A stretch of DNA of 64,000 nt from Acidimicrobiales bacterium (GTDB lineage: Bacteria; Actinomycetota; Acidimicrobiia; Acidimicrobiales; SZUA-35), in the NCBI GenBank assembly GCA_028285495.1, contig JANQPB010000006.1, forward strand, positions 62,001 through 126,000. Direction: 5' to 3'. The stretch's first letter is position 1. Each line of letters starts with the position of its first letter. Below the pieces are notes generated by a model that saw nothing but the letters and a program-made list of their open reading frames with translations, searched no databases and had not been told where the DNA came from. Positions 1 to 8,535 of this stretch are shown here, in pieces. Position numbers and translations under genes: made by a program.

Positions 1-828
1 CTGGAGCGCCTCCATCTCGGCGGCGCCGACGGGCTGGTCACCAATCGGGACTTCCTCGTCCGCGTGCTGCGCCATCCGGCGTTCCTCGCCGGCGACACCA
101 CCACCGACTTCCTCGATCGGTTCGGGGCGGAGGTCGACGGCGCGACGACGGGCCCCGCCCCCGACGCCACCGAGACGGTCGGCGCCGGGCCTGCGGCCGA
201 TCCAGAGGATCGCTTCCTCGCCCTCGCCGCCGCTATGTGGCTGCAGGGGGCCAACCGGGCCGAGGCCGACGTGCTCGTCACGGTCCCGAGCGGGTTCCTG
301 GTCGGTCGGCTCCCACCCGAGCGGATCGAGCTCGACGACGGCGAGCGGGTCCAGTCCGTGCACTACCGCGGCCGGCGCGACGGCAGCTTCGCCATCGGTC
401 CGACCGGCGACGGCGGGCGGGCGCTGGTCCACCGATGGTGGCCCGGCGGACTCGACCTCGAGCTCGATGGCCGTCGAGCGGAGCTGGCGGTGACCCGCAG
501 CTCGCCGGAGCGGTTGCACGTCACCGGGCTCGGACGCGGCCGCGACTACGACCTGGTGCCCCGATTCGCTCCTCCCGAGCTCGAGCAGCCGGGCGGCGCG
601 GTGGCGGCACCGATGCCCGGCCGGGTGCTCGAGATCCGGGTCGAGGTCGGCCAGGTCGTGCTGGCCGGGCAGGTGGTCGCGGTCCTCGAGGCCATGAAGA
701 TGGAGAACCACCTCTCCGCGGCCGAGGACGGTACGGTGAGCGAGATCCGGGTGGCGGCCGGCGACCAGGTCGAGAAGGACACGCTGCTCCTGGTCATCGA
801 AGCGAGCGACGATCCCGCCGGGAGCTGA
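1..828 (+). CDS. Biotin-dependent acyl-CoA carboxylase alpha subunit, C-terminal part (partial)
   Basis: This is the 3' end of a gene that starts before the window; 275 codons are visible. The first 40 residues resemble the end of a biotin carboxylase C-terminal domain. A linker (BT-like) region follows, then a biotinyl carrier domain whose AMKM motif places the biotinylated lysine at bases 697-699 (residue 233 of the fragment). The family carboxylates acetyl-, propionyl- or related acyl-CoA together with a separate carboxyltransferase beta subunit, which is not visible here. The stop lies 5 bases before the next gene, so the two are probably cotranscribed. Substrate cannot be told from this fragment. 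Confidence 0.93.
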   Translation: MERLHLGGADGLVTNRDFLVRVLRHPAFLAGDTTTDFLDRFGAEVDGATTGPAPDATETVGAGPAADPEDRFLALAAAMWLQGANRAEADVLVTVPSGFLVGRLPPERIELDDGERVQSVHYRGRRDGSFAIGPTGDGGRALVHRWWPGGLDLELDGRRAELAVTRSSPERLHVTGLGRGRDYDLVPRFAPPELEQPGGAVAAPMPGRVLEIRVEVGQVVLAGQVVAVLEAMKMENHLSAAEDGTVSEIRVAAGDQVEKDTLLLVIEASDDPAGS

Positions 829-833
829 GGAAC

Positions 834-2000
834 ATGGCCGACACCCTGATGGACGACCTCCCCGCCATCGAGGACCTCGAGCGCCGGGCGAAGCGTCGCA
901 TCCCCCACTTCGCTTGGGAGTACCTGGCGTCGGGGACCGGAGCCGACCAGGCGGTCAAGCGCAATCTCGACGGGCTCGGTCGGGTCGAGCTCGTTCCCCA
1001 ACTGCTGAAGGGTCCGCTCGAACCGGACGTCGGCGCCGAGCTGTTCGGCATCCGCTACGACGCCCCGATCGGCATCGCCCCCGTCGGCCTCACCGGGCTG
1101 ATCTGGCCGGGCGCCGACGAGGCGCTGGCCCGGACGGCGGCCGCCAAGCGCATCCCGTACACGCTCAGCACGGTGGCGACCGAGGCCCCGGAGGTGGCCG
1201 GACCGAACGCCGATGGCATGGGCTGGTTCCAGCTCTACCCGCCGCGGGACCCGGCCATCCGAGCCGACCTGCTCGAGCGGGTCGAGGCCAGCGGCTTCAC
1301 CGCGCTGGTGGTCACCGCCGACGTGCCGGCCCCGAGCCGCCGCGAGCGCCAGCGCAAGGCCAGGGTCCGAGTGCCGCCGGTGATCGGCCCGACGCTGGTG
1401 GCCCAGGCCGCGATCCACCCGGCGTGGAGCCTCGGTGTGCTCCGCCATGGGATGCCCCGGTTCCGGGGGTTGGAGAAGTACATCGACGCGGCCACGATGC
1501 GGGCCACCGCCGGCTTCGTCGGCGCCAACCTCGGGGGCACGCTCGGCTGGGACTACCTGGCCGAGGTGCGGGGGCTGTGGGACGGACCGCTGGTGGTCAA
1601 GGGGATCGTCGACGTCGACGACGCCGTCCGCTGTGTCGAGATCGGGGCCGACGCCGTGCAGGTCTCGAACCATGGCGGTCGCCAGCTCGACGCCGTTCCT
1701 GCCGCCATCGACCGGCTGGCCCCGATCGTCGACCGCATCGGCGGCGAGGCCAAGGTCCTGTTCGACTCGGGGGTCCGGTCGGGGCTCGACGTGGCCAGGG
1801 CCATCGCCCTCGGCGCCGACTTCGTGTTCTGCGGTCGGGCCTTCATGTTCGGCCTCGGCGCCCTGGGGCCCGCTGGGCCCGGCCATGCGTACGAGATCCT
1901 CAAGGAGGGTCTGGTCAACACGATGGCGCAGTGCGGTTGCGCCACCCTCGGCGAGCTGCCGACCCGACTCGGGTCGCCGGCGCCGGCCGCCGCCAGCTGA
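834..2000 (+). CDS. FMN-dependent alpha-hydroxy-acid oxidase/dehydrogenase (LldD family)
   Basis: A 388-residue TIM-barrel flavoenzyme that oxidises an L-2-hydroxy acid (lactate, glycolate, mandelate or similar) to the 2-keto acid. The family signature SNHGGRQLD is intact and gives catalytic His280 and substrate-binding Arg283. The FMN-binding region ([13 protein letters not shown]) lies near residue 80. The ATG at 834 is preceded by GAGGA and follows the carboxylase stop by 5 bases; a longer open frame upstream overlaps the carboxylase and is rejected. Length is normal for the family. The exact substrate is unknown; pairing with an acyl-CoA carboxylase suggests organic-acid catabolism (inference). 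Confidence 0.93.
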   Translation: MADTLMDDLPAIEDLERRAKRRIPHFAWEYLASGTGADQAVKRNLDGLGRVELVPQLLKGPLEPDVGAELFGIRYDAPIGIAPVGLTGLIWPGADEALARTAAAKRIPYTLSTVATEAPEVAGPNADGMGWFQLYPPRDPAIRADLLERVEASGFTALVVTADVPAPSRRERQRKARVRVPPVIGPTLVAQAAIHPAWSLGVLRHGMPRFRGLEKYIDAATMRATAGFVGANLGGTLGWDYLAEVRGLWDGPLVVKGIVDVDDAVRCVEIGADAVQVSNHGGRQLDAVPAAIDRLAPIVDRIGGEAKVLFDSGVRSGLDVARAIALGADFVFCGRAFMFGLGALGPAGPGHAYEILKEGLVNTMAQCGCATLGELPTRLGSPAPAAAS

Positions 2001-2017
2001 GCCGGGCTGGCGCCCGG

Positions 2018-2377
2018 TCAGCCGTCGCGGCCGAGGATCGTGACGTCGAGGCGGGTGATGCGGCCGCCGCTGAACTCGTAGCGGTCCTCGCCCCTGACCG
2101 GACCGGGTAGGCCGGGGGAGCGGCACTCCCAGAGCGACCGGGCCGTCGATCCGGCCACCTCCAGCTCGAGGACGTCGAGCTCGAGGTCGGGGAGCGGGGT
2201 CTGCCAGCCGTCGCGGAACCGGGAGCGGATGGCCTGGATGCCCTCGGCCGGGCCGTCGCCGCTGAAGGGCTCGGCGTAGACGGCATCGGGGGCGAACAGG
2301 GCGAGCAGGTCGGCCTCGGCCTCCGGGCCCCGCCGCATGGCGGCGAAGTAGCGCTCGACGATCTGATCCGGGTTCAC
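2018..2377 (-). CDS. SnoaL/NTF2-like small protein
   Basis: A 119-residue protein with the start typical of SnoaL-like cone folds (NPDQIVERYFAAM), an acidic ALFAPDAVYAEPF segment near residue 28, and a GDGPAEGIQAIR motif. These folds serve as small isomerases, hydrolases or ligand-binding proteins. The GTG start was chosen because a GGAGGAGG ribosome binding site sits about 7 bases upstream. It is transcribed divergently from the LuxR-type regulator at 2420 with 42 bases between, so that regulator may control it (inference). Specific activity unknown. Confidence 0.8.
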   Translation of the reverse strand: MNPDQIVERYFAAMRRGPEAEADLLALFAPDAVYAEPFSGDGPAEGIQAIRSRFRDGWQTPLPDLELDVLELEVAGSTARSLWECRSPGLPGPVRGEDRYEFSGGRITRLDVTILGRDG

Positions 2378-2419
2378 GGGTGACGCCTCCTCCGGCGCTC
2401 GACGGTACCTTTGCTGGCC

Positions 2420-2785
2420 ATGGTCGACGATGCGACCCGGCGGCGGGTGCTCGATCTCCTGGCCGCGCTGCGGGAGCGGCCGACGGAGTTCCCGGCGGCT
2501 GAGCTGCTCGACCTGGCCGACGAGGCGGTCGCGGTCCACCTCGACCGCAGCGGCGCCGAGCCGGTCGTGTTCGTGTCACCCCGGCCCGACCCCCGCTTCG
2601 AGTCGCTGACCGAGCGAGAGCACGAGGTGGCGACGCTGGTGGCCGCCGGGTTCTCCAACCGCCAGATCGCGGAGGCGTTGTTCATCTCGGTCGGCACGGT
2701 CAAGGACCACGTGCACGCCATCCTGGCCAAGACCGGCTGCGAGAGCCGCTCGCAGGTGGCGGCGGCCTGGTACGGGCCTCGCTGA
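2420..2785 (+). CDS. LuxR-family HTH transcriptional regulator, short form
   Basis: A 121-residue protein whose C-terminal half (from about residue 60) is a LuxR/GerE helix-turn-helix: LTEREHEVATLVAAGFSNRQ, then IAEALFISVGTVKDHVHAI. The N-terminal half is short and helical and is not a receiver domain, since no phospho-acceptor pattern is seen. The ATG at 2420 follows a TACCTT box by 8 bases and has no clear Shine-Dalgarno sequence, so it may be translated almost leaderless; a TTG at 2411 is an alternative. It faces the SnoaL-like gene divergently. Confidence 0.88.
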   Translation: MVDDATRRRVLDLLAALRERPTEFPAAELLDLADEAVAVHLDRSGAEPVVFVSPRPDPRFESLTEREHEVATLVAAGFSNRQIAEALFISVGTVKDHVHAILAKTGCESRSQVAAAWYGPR

Positions 2786-2861
2786 TCGGCCGGGCGGCCT
2801 GCGGCCACGGGGCTCACCGCCCCTCGATCGAGGCCGGCTCGCCCGATGGCCGGGGCCGGTG

Positions 2862-3170
2862 TCAGACGCCCGTCGACCACCGTCGGTCGGCCATGCCGAC
2901 GACGGGCTCACCGGCCAGCAGCGGGCCCGCCTTGGCCATGTAGTCGGCGAACCACGACGACTGGGCGTTGGCCCCGAGGGCCTCGGCGTCGGCGTAGAGC
3001 TCGAACAGGTAGAACGTGTCGGGATCGTGCTGGTCGGCGGCCAAGACCACCACCTCCTGGCGGTCGTTCTCCTCGGCCCGGGGAGCCAGGATCTCCCGGT
3101 ACAGGTCGAAGATCTCGTCCCGCTTGCCCGGCTGGGCCTTGCTGGTGATGAACATGGCCAGGTCTCCCAT
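2862..3170 (-). CDS. Antibiotic biosynthesis monooxygenase (ABM)-domain protein
   Basis: A 102-residue single-domain protein of the ABM/YgiN dimeric alpha-beta barrel type (AMFITSKAQPGKRDEIFDLY at the N terminus, FYLFELYADAEAL in the middle). Members act as cofactor-free quinol monooxygenases or as stress proteins. The ATG was chosen because a GGAGG ribosome binding site lies 6 bases upstream; the much longer frame before it is only an antisense shadow. It is divergent from the quinone-oxidoreductase-like gene at 3354, with an inverted repeat between them, so the two may be co-regulated (inference). Confidence 0.86.
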   Translation of the reverse strand: MGDLAMFITSKAQPGKRDEIFDLYREILAPRAEENDRQEVVVLAADQHDPDTFYLFELYADAEALGANAQSSWFADYMAKAGPLLAGEPVVGMADRRWSTGV

Positions 3171-3254
3171 GTGAGCGCCTCCGTTCTGTCGCGGGGCCCG
3201 TCGGTCGGGCCTCGGTCGTGCGACTGCGAACCTACGACGGCATGGGCGGTCGGC

Positions 3255-3272
3255 CCATCCATCGTTGGATGG
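3255..3272. promoter_or_regulatory. Perfect 7-bp inverted repeat in a divergent promoter region
   Basis: CCATCCA-TCGT-TGGATGG lies between the divergent ABM-domain gene and the MDR oxidoreductase gene. The arms match perfectly around a 4-base centre. This is the usual shape of an operator for a dimeric regulator; no regulator gene adjoins it except the LuxR-type gene 470 bases away. Confidence 0.45.
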
Positions 3273-3353
3273 ATTCGCCCGCCCCCGCCACGGCCACCGA
3301 CGGTCGGCGGCCCGGCTAGGGTCGGCCGGACCGGACGAGTCGGGAGGGTCGGG

Positions 3354-4364
3354 ATGCGAGCCGTCGTGTGCCATCGCTACGGGGGGCCGGAGGTGGCCCG
3401 CATCGAGCACGTGGCCGAGCCGAGCCTGGGCGACGGCGAGGTGCTGGTCCGGGTCGTGGCGTCGTCGGTCAACCGGACCGACTGCGGGGTCCGCAAGGCC
3501 AAGCCGTGGTTCGCCCGGCTGTTCTACGGGCTCCGGGGGCCGCGCCAGCCGATCCTCGGCAGCGAGTTCGCCGGCGTGGTCGAGCAGGTCGGTACGGGCG
3601 CATCGCGCTTCGCCGTCGGCGACCGGGTGTTCGGCTTCGGCGACGAGGGCATGGGCGGCCACGCCGAGCTCCTGGCCCGCCACGAGGAGGGGATGATCGC
3701 CCCGATCCCCGACGAGCTGTCGTTCGAGCAGGCGGCGGTGGCCACCGAGGGCGCCCACTATGCGGGCACGACCCTGCGGGCCACCGGCGTCGGGCCCGGA
3801 TCGGACGTGCTGGTCTACGGGGCGTCCGGCGGGATCGGCAGCGCCGCCGTGCAACTGGCCCTGCACCTCGGGGCCCGGGTGGTCGCCGTCTGTGGCACCG
3901 ATGCGGTCGAACGGGTGGCGGCGCTCGGCCCGGACCGCGTCGTCGACTACCAGCGGGAGGACTTCGCCGCCATCGGCGAGCGGTTCGATCTCGTCTTCGA
4001 CGCCGTTGGCAAGACCAGCTTCCGGACGTGCCGGCCGCTGCTCCGGGACGACGGCGACTTCGCCGTGACCGACTTCGGTCCTCGCTACCAGAACCCGTTC
4101 CTGGTGTTGCCGACCCGATTCCTGCCCGGTCCCCGGGTCCGGTTCCCGCTGCCCCGCAACGGCCCCGAGTCGATGGCGTTCGTCGTCGATGCGCTCGGCG
4201 GCCGGTATCGACCGCTCGTCGACCGAACCTACGAGCTCGACGACATCGTCGAGGCGTATCGCTACGTCGAGACCGAGCGCAAGGTCGGCAACGTGGTCCT
4301 TCGGGTCGCTCCGGCGCCGGACGACGGGGCGGACGGGGCCGCCGGCGAGCTCGGCGGGGGGTAG
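3354..4364 (+). CDS. MDR-family NAD(P)-dependent oxidoreductase, quinone-reductase-like
   Basis: A 336-residue medium-chain dehydrogenase/reductase. Residues 25-110 form the GroES-like domain (GSEFAGVVEQVG). Residues 150-270 form the Rossmann domain with a VYGASGGIGSAAVQ dinucleotide motif. The C-terminal segment ends in ERKVGNVVL, typical of zinc-free quinone oxidoreductases; the set of structural zinc cysteines is absent. The ATG at 3354 has GGGAGGG upstream. Substrate unknown; the neighbouring ABM-domain gene suggests quinone or reactive-carbonyl metabolism (inference). Confidence 0.9.
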   Translation: MRAVVCHRYGGPEVARIEHVAEPSLGDGEVLVRVVASSVNRTDCGVRKAKPWFARLFYGLRGPRQPILGSEFAGVVEQVGTGASRFAVGDRVFGFGDEGMGGHAELLARHEEGMIAPIPDELSFEQAAVATEGAHYAGTTLRATGVGPGSDVLVYGASGGIGSAAVQLALHLGARVVAVCGTDAVERVAALGPDRVVDYQREDFAAIGERFDLVFDAVGKTSFRTCRPLLRDDGDFAVTDFGPRYQNPFLVLPTRFLPGPRVRFPLPRNGPESMAFVVDALGGRYRPLVDRTYELDDIVEAYRYVETERKVGNVVLRVAPAPDDGADGAAGELGGG

Positions 4365-4396
4365 TCCCCGGCCGACCGACTCCGTACCTTGGGGGC

Positions 4397-5311
4397 ATGC
4401 CTGGTCCAACCGTCAGCGTCGTCATCTGTGCCCACACCATGGAGCGGCTCGGCGACATCGAGCGGGCCGTCGCCTCGGTCAAGGCCCAGTCCCGGCCGGC
4501 CGACGAGGTCATCCTCGTCATCGACCACAACAACGAGCTGCAGGAGGCCGTCCAGGGACTCGGCCCCAAGGTCGTGCCGAACGTCGGGACCAAGGGCCTG
4601 TCCGGCGCCCGCAACACCGGCACCGAGCTGGCGTCGAGCGAGGTCGTGGCCTACCTCGACGACGACGCCACCGCCGAGCGGACCTGGCTCGAGCACCTCG
4701 CCGCCCCGTTCACGGACCCGGACGTCGTCGCCGTCGGTGGCTGGGCGGTGCCGAACTGGGACACGGCGAAGCCCGACTGGTTCCCCGACGAGTACCTCTG
4801 GGTCGTCGGCTGCAGCCACCGCGGCCTCCCGACCGAGCTGGCCCCGGTCCGCAACGTCATCGGCTGCAACATGGCGTTCCGCCGGGCCCCGGTGCTGGCC
4901 GCCGGCGGTTTCGACGAGGGCCTCGGGCGAACCGCCGACCGGCCGCTCGGCTGCGAGGAGACCGAGCTCTGCATCCGGCTCACCCAGGCCGATCCGGGCG
5001 CCAGCATCCTGCTCGAGCCTGCGGCTCGCATCCACCACCGGGTGCCCGCCGCCCGCACGACCTGGCGCTACTTCGTTGCCCGCTGCCGGGCCGAGGGCAA
5101 CTCCAAGGCCTACGTGGTCGGGCTCGTCGGCTCGGGCGACGGCCTGTCGTCCGAGCGCTCCTATGTCACGTCGGTCCTGCCGAGCGCGGTACTGCGGGCG
5201 CTCCGGGGTCTGCCTCGCCGCCCCGTCGCCGCACTCGGCGAGGCCGCCGCCGTCGTCGGCGGGCTCGGGGTCACCGGGCTCGGCTACGTCGAGCGCAGGC
5301 TCGGCCGCTGA
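4397..5311 (+). CDS. Family 2 glycosyltransferase
   Basis: A 304-residue GT-A fold enzyme. It opens with VSVVICAHTMER, has the metal/nucleotide-sugar DDD motif at residues 88-90, and a CEETELCIRL acceptor-side motif around residue 197. It should transfer a sugar from a nucleotide donor to an acceptor at the inner membrane face; a C-terminal hydrophobic stretch may anchor it. A TACCTT box lies exactly 6 bases before the ATG, which suggests a leaderless transcript. The Gfo/Idh/MocA gene follows 7 bases later. Confidence 0.9.
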   Translation: MPGPTVSVVICAHTMERLGDIERAVASVKAQSRPADEVILVIDHNNELQEAVQGLGPKVVPNVGTKGLSGARNTGTELASSEVVAYLDDDATAERTWLEHLAAPFTDPDVVAVGGWAVPNWDTAKPDWFPDEYLWVVGCSHRGLPTELAPVRNVIGCNMAFRRAPVLAAGGFDEGLGRTADRPLGCEETELCIRLTQADPGASILLEPAARIHHRVPAARTTWRYFVARCRAEGNSKAYVVGLVGSGDGLSSERSYVTSVLPSAVLRALRGLPRRPVAALGEAAAVVGGLGVTGLGYVERRLGR

Positions 5312-5318
5312 TGCGGCG

Positions 5319-6461
5319 ATGGCGATGAGCGGTCGGGACGGCGGCGACGGGGGGCGGGTCCGCATCGGGGTGTTCGGCACCAGCTGGTGGGCCGACGCCA
5401 TGTACCTGCCGGCCATGGCCACCCATCCTCGGGCCGAGCTGGCGGCGATCTGTGGTCGGCGTCCGGGCCCGGCCAGGGAGATGGCCGAGCGGTGGTCGAT
5501 CCCGGCCTGGTACACCGATCCCGAGCGGATGCTGGCCGAGGCCGACCTCGACGCCGTGGTCGTCGCAACCGCCAACGACACCCACCACCCGCTGACCATG
5601 GCGTCGTTGGCGGCCGGCAAGCACGTGCTGCTGGAGAAGCCGGTCGGCCTCGACGCAGCCGAAGCGGCCGAGATGGCCGAGCTGGCCAGACAGCGGGGTG
5701 CGATCACCCTCGTCCCCTTCACCTACCGGTACATGCCGATGCTGCAGTGGCTGCGGCGCCTGATCGACGACGGCTACGTCGGCACGCCGCACCAGATCTG
5801 CTGCCGCTACTTCACCTCGTTCGGGATGGACGGCGAGTACGCCTGGCGGTTCGACAGGGAGTTCGCCGGCAGCGGCATCATCGGCGACCTCGGCTCCCAC
5901 CTCGTCCACCTGGCCAGGTGGCTGATCGACGACGCCGAGGAACGGGTCTCCGCGGTCTCGACCCGCTTCGTCGAGCGCGGACCCCGCCCGGACGGCACGC
6001 CGTACGAGCCGCTGGAGGACACGGCGGTACTGACCGTTCGCTACCGGTCCGGTGCCATCGGGGTCCTGCACACCAGCGCCAACTGCTGGGAGGGCTCGGT
6101 CGAGTTCGGGCAGCTCCAGGAGTTCGACGTCCACGGCGACCGGGGCACCCTCCACGCCCGGTGCGACTGGGGTGAGGTGCAGGAGGTGCGTGGGTCCCGG
6201 GTCGGCGGCCCGGTCCCGGAGGTGCTGCCCATTCCCGACGACCTGTGGGGCGATCTGCGGCGCCGACCGGTCTCCGACACCTACCGCGACGTCTTCCGCA
6301 CCTCGTCCGCCATGACCCGCGGCTGGATCGACGCCGTGGCCGACGGCACGCCCGTGCAGCCCGATCTCGACGAGGGGCTGGCCGTGCAGCGAGTGCTCGA
6401 TGCTGCGGTCGCCAGCGCCGCGGCGGGGGGCTGCCCGATCGCCATCGAGGCCGACGCATGA
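5319..6461 (+). CDS. Gfo/Idh/MocA-family oxidoreductase
   Basis: A 380-residue NAD(P)-dependent oxidoreductase, usually acting on sugars or inositols. The N-terminal Rossmann fold (RIGVFGTSWWA) is followed by the family EKPVG motif with Lys107. The C-terminal half is the dimerisation/substrate domain (GSHLVHLARWL). The start at 5319 lies 8 bases after the glycosyltransferase stop; the ATG at 5325 is an equally possible start. The 3' end overlaps the next ATG (ATGA), so translation is coupled. It may tailor a sugar for the neighbouring GT2 enzyme (inference). Confidence 0.9.
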   Translation: MAMSGRDGGDGGRVRIGVFGTSWWADAMYLPAMATHPRAELAAICGRRPGPAREMAERWSIPAWYTDPERMLAEADLDAVVVATANDTHHPLTMASLAAGKHVLLEKPVGLDAAEAAEMAELARQRGAITLVPFTYRYMPMLQWLRRLIDDGYVGTPHQICCRYFTSFGMDGEYAWRFDREFAGSGIIGDLGSHLVHLARWLIDDAEERVSAVSTRFVERGPRPDGTPYEPLEDTAVLTVRYRSGAIGVLHTSANCWEGSVEFGQLQEFDVHGDRGTLHARCDWGEVQEVRGSRVGGPVPEVLPIPDDLWGDLRRRPVSDTYRDVFRTSSAMTRGWIDAVADGTPVQPDLDEGLAVQRVLDAAVASAAAGGCPIAIEADA

Positions 6462-7249
6462 AGGTGGACCCGGTGATCGGCCGCTCACCGGCCGCCGCTG
6501 CGGCAACGGCGGGGACCGTCGAGGCGCTGGCGCCGGTGCTCCGCCTGACCAAGGGCCAGTTCCTGGCCGCCTCGGGCCGCCCCGATGCGTTGGCCCAACC
6601 CGGCGCCGCCGTGCTGCCCGCTCCGTTCGTCGTCCCGCTGGCGAGCGCCGGCGACCCGGTCGAGCCTCGGGAGGGCGAGGCCTGTCTGGAGACGTTCGTC
6701 GTGCAATCGGGCGATGGCGCCGTCGGCGGGCTCGGCATCGAGCCGACCGGGGTCGACGTTGCGGTGGCCGCCTGGTGGCGACCGACCGTCGAGGCCTTGG
6801 TCGAGCGGGTCAGGGCCTCGATGTCCGAGGTCGGGGTCGAGCTGCGGTTCCCCCACTACGTGACCGTGTCGACCACCCCGATCGGTGCGGTGGCCGCCAG
6901 CCCCCACCTCGACGACGACCAGACCGACGTCGGGAGCGGCGTCGGGATCGTGGCCCTGGCCGGCAGTCACCTGGGGCCGAGGGTGGTCCGGGGGGTGATC
7001 GGCTGCCGAGGCCTGGCGCCACCGGCCCCGATCGAACCGGCGCCGGATGCACTCGATGCGTTCGCCGGGGGAAGCGGACCGATGGCCGCCTCGGCCGCGG
7101 TGATCGAGCAGTTCCCGGCCGACCGGGTCGCGATCTTCAGCCGGTTCGGGCAGTTGCACGCCGGGCCGGCCCTCCCGGAGGAGGCGTCGGGCATCCGCAG
7201 CCTGCTGGTGCTGCGGGCCGACACCGTCCCGGCAACCGGGGGGCCGTGA
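6458..7249 (+). CDS. Unassigned protein with an HxD...H iron-site pattern
   Basis: I do not recognise this 263-residue protein by family. It starts with ATG overlapping the upstream stop (ATGA), so it is translated with the Gfo/Idh/MocA enzyme. The sequence shows SPHLDDDQ with His150 and Asp152, a distal FGQLHAGP with His234, and an Arg a few residues later. That spacing fits the 2-His-1-carboxylate facial triad of Fe(II)/2-oxoglutarate dioxygenases. This is an inference from spacing only; the surrounding strands look beta-rich. It could instead be a non-catalytic cupin-like protein. Confidence 0.7.
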   Translation: MKVDPVIGRSPAAAAATAGTVEALAPVLRLTKGQFLAASGRPDALAQPGAAVLPAPFVVPLASAGDPVEPREGEACLETFVVQSGDGAVGGLGIEPTGVDVAVAAWWRPTVEALVERVRASMSEVGVELRFPHYVTVSTTPIGAVAASPHLDDDQTDVGSGVGIVALAGSHLGPRVVRGVIGCRGLAPPAPIEPAPDALDAFAGGSGPMAASAAVIEQFPADRVAIFSRFGQLHAGPALPEEASGIRSLLVLRADTVPATGGP

Positions 7250-7285
7250 GGGTCGGCGGCCCGGCCTCGGCCACCGCTTGACCGC

Positions 7286-8422
7286 TCACCCGCGGCGAGG
7301 CTCGGGCCCGACGTAGCGGGCCTTCGGTCGCATGATCTTGTTGTCGCCCGCCTGCTCCAACACATGGGCCGCCCAACCGACGACCCGACTGGTGGCGAAC
7401 GTCGGCGTGAACAGCTCCTGGGGAATCCCGGCCAGGTGCAGGACGACGGCGGCGTAGTACTCGACGTTGGTGACGATCACCGCGTCTGGCTTCCAGGCTC
7501 GCAGGACCGCCAGCATCCGCTGCTCGATGTCGGCAGCCCGCTCGACGAGGTCACCGCCGAGGCCCATCGCCACCTCCTTGAGCAGCGCCGAGCGGGGATC
7601 GTCGGCCCGGTAGACGGCGTGACCGAAGCCCATGATCTTGTCGCCGGCCTCGAGCCGTCGCCTGGTCCAGGCCTCGGTCCCGGACGGCTCGCCGATGTCG
7701 TCGAGCATGTCGAGCACCCGGCTGGGGGCGCCGCCGTGCAGTGGCCCGGTGAGCGCCCCGACGGCGGCGGCCAGGGCGCTGCTGACGCCGGCCCCGGTCG
7801 ACGTCACCACCCTGGCGGTGAACGTGGAGGCGTTGAAGCCGTGATCCATCGTCAACAGCAGGTAGATCTCGACGGCCCTGGCCAGGCGGGGTGAGGGGGC
7901 GGCGCCGGTGACCATGCGCACGAAGTCGGCGGCATGGCCGAGTCCGGGGTCGGGGTCGAGCGGCGTCGATCCCGTCGCCAGGCGGTGCAGCCCGGCCATC
8001 AGCGTCGGGACGTGCCCGATCGCAGCGACGGTGCGGGACCGGCGCTGGCCCGGGTCGAGATCGATCGTCGGCGTGTCGTCGATGGCCAGCGACAGGGCGG
8101 CCCGGAGGCCGGCCATCGGCGGCGGCGGGTGGCCAGCCGGGGCGATGGCGTCGAAGAGGGCCCGGTCGATGCGGCGGGCCGACGCCAGCTCGGACCGGAA
8201 CGCCGACTCGGCTGCCGCTTCGGGCAACGAGCCGTCGAGGAGGAGGTGAGCGGCGGCCTCGAAGGTCTGGTGCCTGGCCACCTCGACGGCGTCGTGTTGA
8301 CGGTAGTGGTAGAAGCCCTCCTCGCCCCGCACGCTGCCGATGCTGGTGTCGGCGACCACGAGGCCCTTGAGGCCGGGCGGGGCGATCAGGACGGAGCCGT
8401 TCTGCGGTGTCGTGTCGGTCAT
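7286..8422 (-). CDS. Citrate synthase / 2-methylcitrate synthase family protein
   Basis: A 378-residue citrate-synthase-fold enzyme that condenses an acyl-CoA with oxaloacetate. The two histidine motifs are present: LHGGAPSRV (His229) and GFGHAVYRADDPR (His268). At the third catalytic position, normally Asp in NVD, it has Glu321 (NVEYYA). I believe some actinobacterial CitA-type enzymes share this change, but could not check. The ATG at 8422 gives a normal N terminus; an in-frame TTG at 8473 would add 17 residues inside the operator array. It is divergent from an HTH-fused paralogue. Confidence 0.9.
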   Translation of the reverse strand: MTDTTPQNGSVLIAPPGLKGLVVADTSIGSVRGEEGFYHYRQHDAVEVARHQTFEAAAHLLLDGSLPEAAAESAFRSELASARRIDRALFDAIAPAGHPPPPMAGLRAALSLAIDDTPTIDLDPGQRRSRTVAAIGHVPTLMAGLHRLATGSTPLDPDPGLGHAADFVRMVTGAAPSPRLARAVEIYLLLTMDHGFNASTFTARVVTSTGAGVSSALAAAVGALTGPLHGGAPSRVLDMLDDIGEPSGTEAWTRRRLEAGDKIMGFGHAVYRADDPRSALLKEVAMGLGGDLVERAADIEQRMLAVLRAWKPDAVIVTNVEYYAAVVLHLAGIPQELFTPTFATSRVVGWAAHVLEQAGDNKIMRPKARYVGPEPRRG

Positions 8423-8425
8423 GAG

Positions 8426-8490
8426 ATCAACGCTGGACGATGGACGATCAACCGACAAGGTTGATACAGTCAACGTTGATCAACATCAAC
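8426..8490. promoter_or_regulatory. Cluster of ATCAAC/GTTGAT half-sites between divergent citrate-synthase genes
   Basis: ATCAAC or its complement GTTGAT occurs at 8426, 8447, 8460, 8475, 8479 and 8485. The pairs form inverted repeats: ATCAAC-N7-GTTGAT (8447-8465), the palindrome TCAACGTTGA (8470-8479) and the overlapping palindrome GTTGATCAAC (8475-8484). A TTGACT on the minus strand could be a -35 box. The array is best read as a multi-site operator, plausibly for the helix-turn-helix domain of the adjacent citrate-synthase fusion (inference). Confidence 0.6.
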
Positions 8491-8496
8491 GCCCCG

Positions 8497-8535
8497 GCCG
8501 AGCGCAAGGCAGCCGAGCGCGACGCAGCCGAGCGC
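8497..8535 (+). repeat. Three tandem 15-bp-spaced copies of GCCGAGCGC in a leader
   Basis: GCCGAGCGC begins at 8497, 8512 and 8527, each followed by a similar 6-base segment, so the unit is 15 bp. The repeat ends 13 bases before the ATG of the HTH-citrate synthase. It lies in the untranslated leader, or in an unrecognised upstream coding extension in another frame. Confidence 0.6.

Noticed and set aside
546..2579. A 677-codon minus-strand frame across the oxidase and SnoaL-like genes
   Set aside because: Antisense shadow without domains; the plus-strand oxidase motifs are unambiguous.
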